The notes: generated from the sequence alone by a model not told the origin. A DNA stretch of 38,898 nt from Gemmataceae bacterium (GCA_009691845.1 SIAJ01000051.1:1-38898); one strand, 5' to 3'; counted from the stretch's first letter, positions 9,351 through 20,295 are shown. Translations and numbers: made by a program.

Positions 9351-9743
9351 ATGGAAGATCTTCCCTCGCCGACTGGTCGTGAACTGGAAATCCTCAAGGT
9401 CCTTTGGGACTTAGGGCCTTCGAGCGTGCGCGATGTTCACGTTGCCATGTGCAACAACTCCGGCGAAGAATTCGCCTATAACACGGTTCAAACGTTGATG
9501 CGGATTATGGAGTCCAAGCAACTCGTGACCCACAGGAACGACCGGCGAACTTTCATCTACAGCCCGCAGTTCAGTCGCGAGGAAAGTGCCTCCCGGTTTC
9601 TCGATCGTGTTTTCAACGGAGCGGCGTCTGAGTTAATGCTGAGTCTGCTGCGTGCGGAACGCGTGCCTACGGCCGAGTTGGATCGAATGTCTTCCCTCAT
9701 TGCCCAGGCGAAAAACGGACGGCGGACGGGAGGGTCACGATGA
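9351..9743 (+). CDS. BlaI/MecI/CopY-family transcriptional repressor
   Basis: A 130-residue winged-helix protein. The N-terminus, PTGRELEILKVLWDLGPSSV, is the family's first helix pair. AYNTVQTLMRIMESKQLV is the recognition helix, and RRTFIYSPQFSREE leads to the wing and the dimerisation helices. In the family, the repressor is released when its M56 peptidase partner, encoded next door, is activated. The gene overlaps the next one by the ATGA at 9740-9743, so the pair is co-translated. A palindromic operator lies just upstream. The signal and targets are unknown; planctomycetes have many such pairs unrelated to beta-lactam resistance. Confidence 0.93.
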   Translation: MEDLPSPTGRELEILKVLWDLGPSSVRDVHVAMCNNSGEEFAYNTVQTLMRIMESKQLVTHRNDRRTFIYSPQFSREESASRFLDRVFNGAASELMLSLLRAERVPTAELDRMSSLIAQAKNGRRTGGSR

Positions 9744-11890
9744 TCGATGCCATGACGGTGTGTGAATTCTGGCTTGTCCGTGCCCTCTTGGCTGGCGGAA
9801 CGATTTTGTTAATCGGGCGTCTAGCCATGATGTTGGTTCGCCAGCCTGCTCGACGAGCGGTTTTCGGAATCGCCTCGGTGGTCGCATCGCTACTCGTCGT
9901 CCCATTGAGCTTCCTGCCCGGTTGGTGGAAGGTTTCCGTGCTTGTCGAAAATGAATCGAAGCCGCTGGCAGTGGTCGCTGTAGAACCGGAACGAAAGGCT
10001 CCGCAAGCGAACCCGGTTGGGGCTCCCTCAGAGCAAGGGTTTTTCATTGTTTGGTTGGTCGGCAACGAGCGTACCCAACCGAAACCCGCCGATGTTCCGG
10101 CAAGTCCACAAGTCACCGAACGGCAACAAGTAGCTGCGGTTCCTGCGCCGGCGATCAGCGCTCCTGAATCCGAACGCCCTTCCAGCTTCTGGACCGTTGC
10201 CGTGGTTCTCTATGGTCTAATCGCAAGTTGCCTTTTCGCTCGATTGATCGTTGGGCATTTTGCGTTACTCAAGTTGTGGCGGACGGCACATCTGGCCCCG
10301 CCCTGGGCGATTGAGATCTTCGAAAATCTAGCCCCGCCCGTTTGCGGACGAGCACAGCTTCGAGTGACTTCCGCATCAGTTGGTCCCGTTTGTTTTGGTA
10401 TCGTTCGGCCGCGAGTGCTCATTCCCATCTCGTTGCTAGCGAACGGGAATCGAAACGACTTGCGCTGCGTTCTTGCTCACGAGCTGGGGCATCTTTCTCA
10501 CAGAGACCCGCTTTCCGGCTGGATGCTAGGCCTGGCACGTGTTGTTTATTTCATGTGTCCCTGGCTGACCGGGTTGAGGAAAGACATTCGTCTCGCCCAG
10601 GAATATTTGGCGGATGCGGAGGCAGCTCGATTGACCAGCGTGCCCATGGAATACGCCGAGCTTTTGATTCGAATGGTCCGTTCACGCCCGGTTCCACTCG
10701 GGGCCGCGGGCGTTCGGGGAACAAATTCCGAACTTTATTGGAGGGTGATCATGTTGTTGCAACAACCGACCAAGTTTGAACGACATTGCCCGCGGCGCTG
10801 GCAACTCGCGTTCGGGGGCATTCTGACTGCTCTCGCCATCGTTGCCGCTGGGTTCTCCTTGCAACCCCGCATCGTGGAGGCTGCGGAGCCAGAGAAGAAA
10901 GACCCGGTCAAGCCGTCTCCAAAGGCAGACGTGTTGAAAGACGCGATCGACAAGATCAAGAAGGACGTCGGTGACGATCCCAATGCCGTGAAGCCATTGG
11001 AGGACCTCCTGAAGGCTTTGCAAAAGAATCAGCCAGGGGTACAGGCTGCTCCCGGGCTACCTCCCGCTCCCTTACCAGTACCAATTCCGCCTCTCGGTCT
11101 GAATGGCGGAGACTTTCAGAAGATCCAAGAGCAAATGCTGAAGCAGATGGAAGAAGTAATGCGGGCGGCTGGTGCTCGCGGAGGCGTCATACTCGGGCCA
11201 GGCGGCATTCAGCAGTTCCCGGGCATGGGAGGTGGCCGTCTTGGCGCCCGTGTTGAGCGTCCCAGCGATGTGCTTGTCTCTCAACTGGACCTCCCCATCG
11301 GAACCGGCTTGGTCATTGTGGATGTTCCTGCAGAATCAACGGCGGGCAAAATCGGCATCAAGCCTCATGACATACTTCTTGAGATTGCAGGAAAGTCCGT
11401 CTCAAGCCAGGCGAATGAATTTGTTCGTTCGTTGAAGGATGTCAAGGAGGACGCTGCCATTGACATTGTCGTCCTGAGGAAAGGCAAGAAGGAGACGCTG
11501 AAGGGAGTCAAACTCCCGGCCGCAAGAGAATTGCCGGATCTGCTGCTACCACTTCTACCATTCTTCCCTGACGGAGCCCTGCCATTCCCGATCCCGGTCC
11601 CCGTACTTCCAGGACTGATACCGGTCGGACCGGCCTTAGGCCCGCAACCACAAATTATTGGGCCTGGAGAAACCGTGCGCGTCGAGCAGGTGAATGATGC
11701 ATTCACTGTGTTCTACTCGAAAAAGGGCGTGAAAGTGACAGTCACCGGTTCGAAAGATGCGGGTGGCCAGCCCAAGGCCGAGTCGATCGAGGTCGATGAC
11801 GACGGCAAGATGACGAAGGCCGAGAGCATCGAGAAACTCCCAAAAGAGTATCAGGAACTTGCTCGGACGGCTCTGAAGTCGATCAAGTAA
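9740..11890 (+). CDS. M56-family (BlaR1-like) membrane metallopeptidase with PDZ domain
   Basis: A 716-residue protein. Membrane helices are visible at about residues 10-32, 40-60, 151-173, 262-280 and 355-375. The zinc motif HELGH is at 247-251 (LAHELGHLSHRDP), with the third ligand probably in the following QEYLADAEAAR segment. After the last helix there is no penicillin-binding sensor domain of BlaR1. Instead there is a charged linker, then a PDZ-like domain at about residues 500-590 (GLVIVDVPAESTAGKIGIKPHDILLEIAG), then a proline-rich and acidic tail. Family knowledge suggests it cleaves or triggers loss of the BlaI-like repressor. The PDZ domain suggests that it senses or docks protein ends outside the membrane; that is inference. 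The start ATG overlaps the repressor's TGA. Confidence 0.88.
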   Translation: MIDAMTVCEFWLVRALLAGGTILLIGRLAMMLVRQPARRAVFGIASVVASLLVVPLSFLPGWWKVSVLVENESKPLAVVAVEPERKAPQANPVGAPSEQGFFIVWLVGNERTQPKPADVPASPQVTERQQVAAVPAPAISAPESERPSSFWTVAVVLYGLIASCLFARLIVGHFALLKLWRTAHLAPPWAIEIFENLAPPVCGRAQLRVTSASVGPVCFGIVRPRVLIPISLLANGNRNDLRCVLAHELGHLSHRDPLSGWMLGLARVVYFMCPWLTGLRKDIRLAQEYLADAEAARLTSVPMEYAELLIRMVRSRPVPLGAAGVRGTNSELYWRVIMLLQQPTKFERHCPRRWQLAFGGILTALAIVAAGFSLQPRIVEAAEPEKKDPVKPSPKADVLKDAIDKIKKDVGDDPNAVKPLEDLLKALQKNQPGVQAAPGLPPAPLPVPIPPLGLNGGDFQKIQEQMLKQMEEVMRAAGARGGVILGPGGIQQFPGMGGGRLGARVERPSDVLVSQLDLPIGTGLVIVDVPAESTAGKIGIKPHDILLEIAGKSVSSQANEFVRSLKDVKEDAAIDIVVLRKGKKETLKGVKLPAARELPDLLLPLLPFFPDGALPFPIPVPVLPGLIPVGPALGPQPQIIGPGETVRVEQVNDAFTVFYSKKGVKVTVTGSKDAGGQPKAESIEVDDDGKMTKAESIEKLPKEYQELARTALKSIK

Positions 11891-11904
11891 ACACCAACGG
11901 ATCG

Positions 11905-11936
11905 GCGGGGCCAAGTCTCTCTTGGCCCCGCTTTCT
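11905..11936 (+). terminator. rho-independent terminator after the M56 gene
   Basis: GCGGGGCCAAG at 11905-11915 pairs perfectly with CTTGGCCCCGC at 11921-11931 around a 5-base loop and is followed by TTTCTT. It lies 15 bp past the stop codon. Confidence 0.85.
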
Positions 11937-11940
11937 TGCT

Positions 11941-11956
11941 CCGCCTTCGAAGGCGG
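11941..11956. repeat. 16 bp perfect palindrome
   Basis: CCGCCTTCGAAGGCGG is its own reverse complement. It lies between the M56 terminator and the end of truD (convergent genes), and may help to end transcription of truD from the other strand. Confidence 0.5.
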
Positions 11957-12019
11957 CCCACATTCGCTAGACGATTCGCGTGATTGCGGACGTGGATGTT
12001 CTCCTGAAAGGATTGAACG

Positions 12020-13066
12020 TCAGTGCTCGGTCGGGTCACTTTCCTCGGCATCAACATCCGCCTTCATCACTTCGCGCAGGAGCACCGTCGCATAGCATCC
12101 CGAGGGCAAAGAGAAGGAAAGTCGAAGTCCTTCCTCCTCCCAGTTCGCGGTCAGATCGTCCGTGTATACGAGGTTGTGGCGTCGGGTGCCCATCACTAGC
12201 TTGCCGAATCCCTCGAACGATTCGCGATTGAGGGCTGCCGCGGCCAAAATTTCTGCCTCGCGTTCCGCTGCCGGTCCTTTCGACGGAAACGTCTTGCGGC
12301 CAAACATCGGGCCTGCGATCACCGTCTCACGGTTGTCGAAGCGCGCCTGCTCGGCCGGAACATCCTCGGCCGTGAACATTCCGCCGGCCGGCCACTTGGC
12401 CATCACATCGCCCGCCAACACCGTTCGCATCAGGCCATTATTCATACGCCGAGCAAGATAGTCGTTGAACATCAGCGACTGGGCGGCAGAAAGGCCCAAT
12501 TTTCGCATGAACGGATTGCGCAGATTCACCCGCTCCCCTTTTAGCAGTGCCATCCCGATCGACGAGGTTTCACCGTCGCGGCCAAATCGTTGTGGGCCGT
12601 AGAAATTCGGCATGCCCTGCTCGCGAATGACGTTCAGGATCGGTTCCGGATCGACGTGTCGATTCGCATCACGAATCAAAACCCGAAAGCGATTTCCCTT
12701 CAGGTGGCCAGGCCTCAGCTTGTTTGCATGGCGAGAAAAGCGAAGGACGCGAATGCCATTGCCTTCGAGTTGAGGAACCTGAGGCTCACATGTCGCGGGA
12801 ACGGACACCCATTGTCGCGTCACGGCCCGACGATCCTTCAACCCGGCGGTGCCGACTTCGCCATTCGAGATACCGAGCCGACGTGCCACCTGCCGCATGA
12901 AGAACTCAGCCCCCATGTCGATCTTTTCAATCCAGAGGAAGAGGTGCTCGCCCTCGGCTGAAGGTTCGTAAGCGGGGATTTCTTCCACCTCGAAGTCGGC
13001 ACATTCGACTTTGATGCGACCGCCCACGCCGGGCAGATTGGGAGTGAAAAGTGGAGGAATGATCAT
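12020..13066 (-). CDS. truD: tRNA pseudouridine(13) synthase TruD
   Basis: A 348-residue protein from the ATG at 13066. TruD turns uridine 13 of tRNA-Glu into pseudouridine. The signature GTAGLKDRRAVTRQ carries the catalytic Asp (residue 78), followed by the NFYGPQRFGRDG motif and the C-terminal FGKLVMGTRRHNLVYTDDL region. The frame is open upstream to 13249, but that would overlap the DUF11 gene and adds 61 residues without similarity; the start at 13066 gives the family's normal length and N-terminus (PNLPGVGGRIKVECADFEVEE). It lies 34 bp downstream of the DUF11 gene on the same strand, so the two may be co-transcribed, though they have no obvious functional link. Confidence 0.94.
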   Translation of the reverse strand: MIIPPLFTPNLPGVGGRIKVECADFEVEEIPAYEPSAEGEHLFLWIEKIDMGAEFFMRQVARRLGISNGEVGTAGLKDRRAVTRQWVSVPATCEPQVPQLEGNGIRVLRFSRHANKLRPGHLKGNRFRVLIRDANRHVDPEPILNVIREQGMPNFYGPQRFGRDGETSSIGMALLKGERVNLRNPFMRKLGLSAAQSLMFNDYLARRMNNGLMRTVLAGDVMAKWPAGGMFTAEDVPAEQARFDNRETVIAGPMFGRKTFPSKGPAAEREAEILAAAALNRESFEGFGKLVMGTRRHNLVYTDDLTANWEEEGLRLSFSLPSGCYATVLLREVMKADVDAEESDPTEH

Positions 13067-13100
13067 GAAGTGTGTTGTACGAGTGCCCACGCTAGGGCCA

Positions 13101-14885
13101 TCACTCTTTCGGCAGAGCACCGATGGTGGTTCGATCGATCTTTCCATCTGGCCGCGCCGGCGGTGGGCCCAGTGGGCTGCGTGTTTCGAAACCAGTAATC
13201 GTCGTCGATTTGCGATGCTCCGCCGGTTCGCTGCCAACACCTTCACCAACTAATTGAAACACGACGCGGGCTTCTCCGGCCGATCGTGCTTTCACTTCGA
13301 TGCGGAAGGTCGTTTTTTTTCCGGCGGGTATGTCGTAGGCCGAAAAAATGACCATCTTCGCGTTTTGACCGCTGCCACGACCGGCATCGGGTGTCGTACC
13401 CACCAAGTCGACGTTTTCGGGCAGGTCGATTCGCAACTGCGTGGCTTTCGCCTCGGCCGTGCCGGTGTTGGCGACCGTCACTTTGTAGATCATGTTCTTG
13501 CCTGCCCCGGTGGTTCCGGGCACGTCGGTTTCCCAACTCAGGGCGGATACCCCAGCGAACGAAGTCTTCACGGCGGTGCGTTGCTCGGTTCCCTTATCCG
13601 CTTTCGCGGCGAACGAAACCGCTCGCGTGCCTGGCGTGGTCGTCGAGAGATTCACGTTGATCTCTCTGGCTTCGCCGACTTTCAACTCGCGGAAGATCCA
13701 CTGAACGCTGTCCTTGAACGGTTGGCCACCCTGGGTCGCCTTGGTCGGCCGCATGTCCGGCGGGAACACGCAGCGGACGCACACGTTCTTCAGGTCCGCG
13801 TTCCCATTGTTCTCGACAACAATGCGATAGTTGGCCGCCTGACCCACTTTGCCTTTGTCGTTGATCGGGCCGTCGGCCTTCATGTGCAGCATGGCCGTCA
13901 AGACCTCGATGTCGAGCCCGGTTTCCTTTTTGACGTCGGGTGCATTTACCATGACCGTCGTGGGAATTCGGCCTGCAACCTGGGCCTTCACGCGATATTC
14001 GATCACGTTGGTTTGACCCGGAGCGAGCACGGGGATCGTCCACATGCGTTCGCCTTTCTTCGGATCGATGTTCGACATCACTTTGCCATCGACCGTGCCA
14101 CGCGACATTTCGCGATCTTCATACACCATTCCGGCCGACAGCATCTCTTTCACTTCGATATCGCGGACCGTAACCTTGCCGTTGTTCGTCACCGTGATCT
14201 TGTAGGCGACCGTGTCGCCGATCACGAGTTTGTCCGGCCCTTCCTTCTTCACGCTCAGCGACGGCGGGGCGACCTTGGTGATCAGTCCGCGGCCGAAATC
14301 GTACTGCACACGGGCCTGGATTTTAACTTCATCCGCATCGGGCTTCGGCTTATAGGAAAGTTCGATCGTGCGTGTCTGGCCCGGTTCCAGAATCTTCAAT
14401 TCCCATCGGCTCTCCGCGTCCTCATGAGTTGGGGGCGGATCGCGTTTCACGGGCTCAGCGTTCTTGGGTGGAATCACTTTCACGATCACGTTGTGAGCCT
14501 TGGCTCGCGAAACATTCTTGACCGTGAGCTTGTATATGATCGCCTGGCCGCTCGGAGAAACTTCGCTCCCCTCAACATCAAGTGTGACCACCGGAGTCGC
14601 TAGGTCCCCGGCCGGAACAACTACTTGCGTACCGCTTGTCTGCACCACGCCGAATGGCTCGACGAGTCCGCCCGGAAGCAGGTTCGGCACAGTCGCTGGA
14701 ACAAGATTCTGGGCTTGTCGAATCGGCGAGGCCTTATCCGGATCAAAACGGCCTTTCGCCTGTTCCACCTCGACTTCGTCGGCCAACGGTGGCTCGCGAC
14801 TTTGGTTCGGCCCCTGTGCGTACAGGTTGCCGACGCCAAGGATGAGAAGAAGAGTGATCGAAAAGCGAGTGCGGGGGTTTAGCAT
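13101..14885 (-). CDS. secreted DUF11-repeat protein
   Basis: A 594-residue protein. It has a signal peptide (ITLLLILGVGNLYAQ), a low-complexity stretch, and then four to five immunoglobulin-like repeats. Each has the DUF11/conserved-repeat pattern: a strand with 'Y.i.V.N.G...a.nV.V...P', for example VAYKITVTNNGKVTVRDIEV and NYRIVVENNGNADLKNVCV. Such proteins are exported and often sit on the cell surface of planctomycetes; their function is not known. The stretch VVTLDVEGSEVSPSGQAIIY begins the first repeat at about residue 100. It precedes truD with a short gap. An annotation as 'conserved repeat domain protein' is as far as the sequence goes. Confidence 0.82.
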   Translation of the reverse strand: MLNPRTRFSITLLLILGVGNLYAQGPNQSREPPLADEVEVEQAKGRFDPDKASPIRQAQNLVPATVPNLLPGGLVEPFGVVQTSGTQVVVPAGDLATPVVTLDVEGSEVSPSGQAIIYKLTVKNVSRAKAHNVIVKVIPPKNAEPVKRDPPPTHEDAESRWELKILEPGQTRTIELSYKPKPDADEVKIQARVQYDFGRGLITKVAPPSLSVKKEGPDKLVIGDTVAYKITVTNNGKVTVRDIEVKEMLSAGMVYEDREMSRGTVDGKVMSNIDPKKGERMWTIPVLAPGQTNVIEYRVKAQVAGRIPTTVMVNAPDVKKETGLDIEVLTAMLHMKADGPINDKGKVGQAANYRIVVENNGNADLKNVCVRCVFPPDMRPTKATQGGQPFKDSVQWIFRELKVGEAREINVNLSTTTPGTRAVSFAAKADKGTEQRTAVKTSFAGVSALSWETDVPGTTGAGKNMIYKVTVANTGTAEAKATQLRIDLPENVDLVGTTPDAGRGSGQNAKMVIFSAYDIPAGKKTTFRIEVKARSAGEARVVFQLVGEGVGSEPAEHRKSTTITGFETRSPLGPPPARPDGKIDRTTIGALPKE

Positions 14886-15180
14886 AATTCTCCCAGCCCG
14901 AAGGCCGGCCCGTTCCGTGAAGCGGGCGACCTATACCTCGTTTCGGGGATTGAGGAAAGGCCAATTGGTGGGGAAAGGAGCGGGGATGGGGCAGGAGGAG
15001 GTGGGAAGCCTGAGCGACATCGGACGGAACACGCTAGATGGCCATTTCACAAGTCCCTGGGCATTTCTCGGGAGGGCGAGGCTCCTGCCGAGCCGGAGAA
15101 CCGCTCCCCTCACGGCTCGGCAGGAGCCTCGCCCTCCCCAACCACCGGCTTCACTGCGCATTCATTGATGAAACGGTCAT
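14886..15180. other. intergenic region holding a palindromic repeat
   Basis: Between the start of the DUF11 gene and the end of the zinc-ribbon gene, both on the minus strand. Apart from the 25 bp inverted repeat at 15070-15138 I see no gene. Confidence 0.5.
15070..15138. repeat. inverted repeat with perfect 25 bp arms
   Basis: The arm at 15070-15094 (begins GGGAGGGCGAGGCTCC) is perfectly matched by the reverse complement at 15114-15138, with a 19-base loop. It is not followed by a T run. It is a different sequence family from the other palindromes of the window and resembles an intergenic repeat I know from planctomycete genomes (from memory). Confidence 0.9.
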
Positions 15181-15471
15181 CTAGCCTGGTGCGAGCGAAT
15201 GCATTCCAAGTGCGGTCGCAAAGTCGCCGGCGAGCAGATAGGCACAGGCTTTCATGCGCTGTACGTCCGATCCGGCTCGGACTCCCTCTGCTTGAGCCAA
15301 TTCTTCCAGCGCCTCCTCGAATCGTTCACTTGTCAAGGCATACTGAGCAAGTGCCATGTGGCGGGAACGACAAGCCTCGGCCTCGATTAGCAGTGAAAGA
15401 TCGGCCTTGCAGCGGCGACAAGTTGGGCCCGCTGTGTTATCCGCTCGACAAACGGGGCATCTCAAGTTCAT
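15181..15471 (-). CDS. small zinc-ribbon protein
   Basis: A 96-residue protein with an N-terminal double CxxC zinc ribbon (CPVCRADNTAGPTCRRC, residues 5-21). An alpha-helical part follows that looks like one or two TPR-type hairpins (ALAQYALTSERFEEALEELAQAE). The combination suggests a protein-binding adaptor; I do not know a named family. The regular ribbon and helices indicate a real gene although it stands alone. It is transcribed away from the esterase gene. Confidence 0.75.
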   Translation of the reverse strand: MNLRCPVCRADNTAGPTCRRCKADLSLLIEAEACRSRHMALAQYALTSERFEEALEELAQAEGVRAGSDVQRMKACAYLLAGDFATALGMHSLAPG

Positions 15472-15559
15472 ACGACCACCTTCGGGCGTCCATTCAAGAC
15501 CAAGACGAGTAGGATTGCGACTGGCGTTCTATCTTAACGCGGTTGAACCGCAAGCTATA

Positions 15560-15588
15560 GTAGTCCGCACACGGCGTGTGCGGACTAC
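15560..15588. repeat. compact inverted repeat, 13 bp arms
   Basis: GTAGTCCGCACAC at 15560-15572 and GTGTGCGGACTAC at 15576-15588 around a 3-base loop. It lies in the 215 bp divergent gap between the zinc-ribbon and esterase genes. No T run follows. It belongs to a further palindrome family. Confidence 0.85.
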
Positions 15589-15686
15589 GATGAGAACTTC
15601 GCCGCAACGAGCAGAGGGGTTCACAGGCAAGAATCTAGTGATGATCGTACTCGTCTTTTCTCGACTGAACCGAAAGGTGTGCCTTC

Positions 15687-16925
15687 ATGCTTCGAACGCC
15701 TCTCGTCTGCATCATTTTCGCGGCATCTGCTGTTGCCGCTCCAACCGGTTACACGGCCAGTGTCGAAGTTTCGGGCCCAACCCGCCTCGACTGGATTTTC
15801 ACCACTGCCACGCAAAGTCCGGCCAAACCGCCCGCGAAGTTCTTGCCGGATGACTACGACTCGAAGAAGCAAGCCTACGAACTCTTCGTGCCGACTCGGA
15901 AGGACACCAAGAAGCCAGCGCCCGCGATCCTGTTCATCTCGGCCGGGGACGATCCGCAAGGTTGGAAGACTTTCGAGAAGACTTGCAAGGAATCGGGCTT
16001 AGTCTTCATCGGCGTTCGCAATGCCGGGAACAACGTGCCCGGCCCGAAGCGGTGCCGAATTGTTCTCGACTGCTTGGACGATGTTCGTCGACAAGTGCCG
16101 CTCGATCCCGATCGTACCTACATCTCGGGATTCTCGGGCGGTGCACGCATGGCCTGCTCGATCGGCTTCGCGTTACCCGAACTGTTTGGCGGCATCTTGC
16201 CACTTTGTGCCTCCGGCGAATTGCGGCCGGAACCGTGGTTGCGGCATCGCCTGATTGACCGATTGAGCATGGCCCTGGTAACCGGAACGACGGACTTCAA
16301 TCGTGGCGAGGTCGAACGCTGGCGTGGCCCGTTCTGGAAAGAGATCGGTATCCGCACGCGTGTCTGGACGCCTGCGATTGGGCATACGTTACCTTCGCCA
16401 GCAATCGCAAGTGAAGCAATCAAATGGCTCGAGGAGGGACGCGAGAAACGGGATGCACTCGCGAAAAAACATCCCGCAACTCGCGCAACCTCAGATGGTG
16501 CCCTTTCACGCGAAGATGCCGCGAAAGCCTTACTGTCAGAGGGCAAGGAACGGCTGAAAACCAAGGAAGGCCTGCATTCCGGGTTAATGCTGATGAAAGG
16601 CGTGCTCGAACGCTGGCCCGATTTGGCAACAGCGGCCGAGGCGAAGAAAGTGCTCCAAGAACAAGAAGGCAAGCCCGACCGGTCCTGGGAAAAAGACGAT
16701 GTGGCCGAGCAACTCAAATACCTCACGGCCGAGGCTCGCTCGCTGAGCGATTACGCGATCAAGGGCATTCCCGAAGGCTCACAATATGCCAAGCAACGGC
16801 CGAATTTGGCCAAGCGTGCGATTGAACTCTGGATGGTCGTGATCGAGAACACACCCGATAGCCCAGCCGCGAAGGAAGGCAAAGAGAAACTGCCGGCGTT
16901 GGAAAAACTCGCGGGGAAAGGGTAA
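15687..16925 (+). CDS. secreted alpha/beta-hydrolase (esterase/PHB-depolymerase-like)
   Basis: A 412-residue protein with a signal peptide (LVCIIFAASAVAAPTGYTA). The alpha/beta-hydrolase nucleophile elbow is GFSGGAR with Ser150. A plausible acid is Asp203 (GTTDFNR) and the catalytic His is His233 (IGHTLPS). The segment FVPTRKDTKKPAPAILFISAG is the typical first strand of a PHB-depolymerase/esterase domain. Residues about 270-410 form a helical, lysine- and glutamate-rich tail, possibly TPR-like (KGVLERWPDLATAAEAKKVL). The substrate is unknown. The DUF1501 gene follows 114 bp downstream, separated by a large palindrome. Confidence 0.8.
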   Translation: MLRTPLVCIIFAASAVAAPTGYTASVEVSGPTRLDWIFTTATQSPAKPPAKFLPDDYDSKKQAYELFVPTRKDTKKPAPAILFISAGDDPQGWKTFEKTCKESGLVFIGVRNAGNNVPGPKRCRIVLDCLDDVRRQVPLDPDRTYISGFSGGARMACSIGFALPELFGGILPLCASGELRPEPWLRHRLIDRLSMALVTGTTDFNRGEVERWRGPFWKEIGIRTRVWTPAIGHTLPSPAIASEAIKWLEEGREKRDALAKKHPATRATSDGALSREDAAKALLSEGKERLKTKEGLHSGLMLMKGVLERWPDLATAAEAKKVLQEQEGKPDRSWEKDDVAEQLKYLTAEARSLSDYAIKGIPEGSQYAKQRPNLAKRAIELWMVVIENTPDSPAAKEGKEKLPALEKLAGKG

Positions 16926-16950
16926 GCTGACAGGGTGGAGCGACTCCCCT

Positions 16951-17020
16951 GTAGCTGAATTCGTCAGAATTCAGAACTTGAACCAGGCGACCACTTCTGA
17001 ATTCTGACGAATTCAGCTAC
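16951..17020. repeat. inverted repeat with perfect 26 bp arms
   Basis: The arm at 16951-16976 (begins GTAGCTGAATTCGTCAG) is perfectly complemented by 16995-17020, with an 18-base spacer. The arm is itself rich in GAATTC repeats. The element ends 7 bp before the ribosome-binding site of the DUF1501 gene, so a folded transcript could expose or hide that site. Confidence 0.92.
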
Positions 17021-17039
17021 GCAATCCGGAGACAAACGC

Positions 17040-18452
<1,413 letters not shown>

Positions 18453-18471
18453 GGTGCGGACAAATTTGGCC

Positions 18472-18573
18472 GTGGGGACGGACCTCTGGTCTGTCCTGCC
18501 TATCGAGTCCCCTCGTCTCGGCAGAAATCAGTTGGGTCCGTCGCTAACGGACAGACCAGAGGTCCGTCCCCAC
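18472..18573. repeat. inverted repeat with perfect 25 bp arms (family A, copy 1)
   Basis: The arm at 18472-18496 (GTGGGGACGGACCTCTGG...) is perfectly complemented by 18549-18573; the loop is 52 bases. It lies between the convergent DUF1501 and ilvD genes. A related copy is at 28772-28865. Confidence 0.92.
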
Positions 18574-18615
18574 AGCCATTTCAACTGGACTACGGCACGA
18601 TTGCATTCGTTCGCT

Positions 18616-20295
18616 TCAGCTCGTCGTTGCCCCTTCTGAAGCGTTATTCACTGTCCGGGCATATTTTGCGAGGACGCCACGTTCCACACGTAACGCGGGC
18701 TTCTTCCACCCGGCACGTCGCTTGGCCAACTCGGCTTCGGATAGTGCTACGTTCAGCGTTTTCGCGTCGCCATCGATGGTGATCACGTCGCCATTCTTGA
18801 TGAGTGCAATTGGCCCGCCGGTCCAGGCTTCGGGACAGACGTGGCCGACGACCAAGCCGTGCGTGCCTCCCGAGAAGCGGCCGTCCGTAATGAGTCCGAC
18901 GCTATCGCCAAGACCTTGGCCAATCAAGGCACCAGTGATCGAGAGCATCTCGCGCATGCCTGGCCCGCCGACAGGGCCTTCGCCGCGAATCACTACCACA
19001 TCGCCAGCCTGAATCTTTCGAGCCTGAATTGCCTCGAAGCAAGCCTCCTCGCCGTCGAACACTTTGCACGGTCCCGTGATCGTGTGGACTTTCAAACCCG
19101 CCAGCTTCGCGACCGCACCATCCGGAGCAAGGTTCCCATGCAGGATCGCGATGTGCCCTTTCTTCGCGAGTGGTTTATCGAGCGGCATGATGATTTTCTG
19201 CGGGCGCCTGTAGATGCTGGGCACTTTCTCCAGGTTCTCTGCAAGCGTCTTCCCGGTGACCGTCATGCAGTCCCCATGGAGCATGCCGGCGTCGAGCAAG
19301 GCACGCAGCACAGGCGGCGTACCACCCGCCTTGTGCAGGTCGAACATGACGTACTGTCCACCCGGCTTCAGGTCCGCGAGATGAGGAACGATTTCGCCAA
19401 GCCGATCGAAGTCCGCGAGCGTCCAGGACACTTCTGCTTCGCGAGCGATGGCCATCAGGTGAAGCACGGCATTCGTGGAGCCGCCCAGGGCCAGCACGAA
19501 CGTGTACGCGTTCTCCAGCGATTTTCGCGTGATGATGTCGCGTGGCCGAATGTTTTTGCGAATGAGATTCACCAAAGCCTGACCTGCGGCCAGCGATTCT
19601 CGCTCTTTGGCCGCACTCACTGCAGGATGACTGGCATCGTAAGGGAGCGACATCCCCATGGCCTCGATGGCGCTGGACATGGTGTTGGCAGTATACATGC
19701 CGCCACAGGAGCCAGCACCGGGGCATGACTCGCACTCGATGTCATGAAGCTTCTTCGCGTCAATGCGGTCGGCCTGATACTGCCCGACCGCTTCAAAGAT
19801 GGAGACGATGTCGAGGTCCTGCCCTTCGGACCCGATGCCGGGCAGAATACTCCCGCCGTAGACGAACACGCTGGGAACGTTCAGGCGGGCCATGGCCATC
19901 ACGCAGCCGGGCATGTTCTTGTCGCAGCCGCCGAAGGCAAGAATGCCATCGTGGTTCATGCCCCCGGCCACGACTTCGATGGAGTCTGCGATGACCTCTC
20001 GTGAAACGAGGGAATAGCGCATGCCGCGATGGCCCATCATGATTCCGTCGGACGCGGTTGGAGCGCCGAAGATTTGCGGAACGCCTCCGCCGGCCCGGAT
20101 GCCTTCGCAGCCCTTGCGTGCCAGGCGATCGAGGTGAGAGTTGCAAGGGGTAATGTCGCTGAAGAGCGAGGCGACCCCGATAATGGGGCGATCGAAGTCG
20201 TCATCCTGAAATCCAACGGCTCTTAACATGCCGCGGTTGGGAGCCCGTTTGGGGCCGCCGGTGGTGATCAAACTAGTTCGTTCGCCAGTCGCCAT
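18616..20295 (-). CDS. ilvD: dihydroxy-acid dehydratase
   Basis: A 559-residue protein, the usual length for IlvD. It dehydrates 2,3-dihydroxy-isovalerate and -methylvalerate in valine and isoleucine synthesis. The iron-sulphur ligand candidates are Cys51 (ITPCNSHL), Cys124 in [11 protein letters not shown] (with the Mg-binding lysine next to it) and Cys197 in [36 protein letters not shown] near the C-terminus is the family's hallmark. The ATG at 20295 gives the standard N-terminus ([19 protein letters not shown]). It is a single gene, divergent from the pilin array with a 278 bp gap. Confidence 0.96.
   Translation of the reverse strand: MATGERTSLITTGGPKRAPNRGMLRAVGFQDDDFDRPIIGVASLFSDITPCNSHLDRLARKGCEGIRAGGGVPQIFGAPTASDGIMMGHRGMRYSLVSREVIADSIEVVAGGMNHDGILAFGGCDKNMPGCVMAMARLNVPSVFVYGGSILPGIGSEGQDLDIVSIFEAVGQYQADRIDAKKLHDIECESCPGAGSCGGMYTANTMSSAIEAMGMSLPYDASHPAVSAAKERESLAAGQALVNLIRKNIRPRDIITRKSLENAYTFVLALGGSTNAVLHLMAIAREAEVSWTLADFDRLGEIVPHLADLKPGGQYVMFDLHKAGGTPPVLRALLDAGMLHGDCMTVTGKTLAENLEKVPSIYRRPQKIIMPLDKPLAKKGHIAILHGNLAPDGAVAKLAGLKVHTITGPCKVFDGEEACFEAIQARKIQAGDVVVIRGEGPVGGPGMREMLSITGALIGQGLGDSVGLITDGRFSGGTHGLVVGHVCPEAWTGGPIALIKNGDVITIDGDAKTLNVALSEAELAKRRAGWKKPALRVERGVLAKYARTVNNASEGATTS

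Noticed and set aside
13067..13249. N-terminal extension of TruD
   Set aside because: It would overlap the DUF11 gene, and the added residues have no similarity to TruD.
13254..14603. Plus-strand frame of 449 codons
   Set aside because: It is the antisense shadow of the DUF11 gene; His/Arg-rich composition and no domain.
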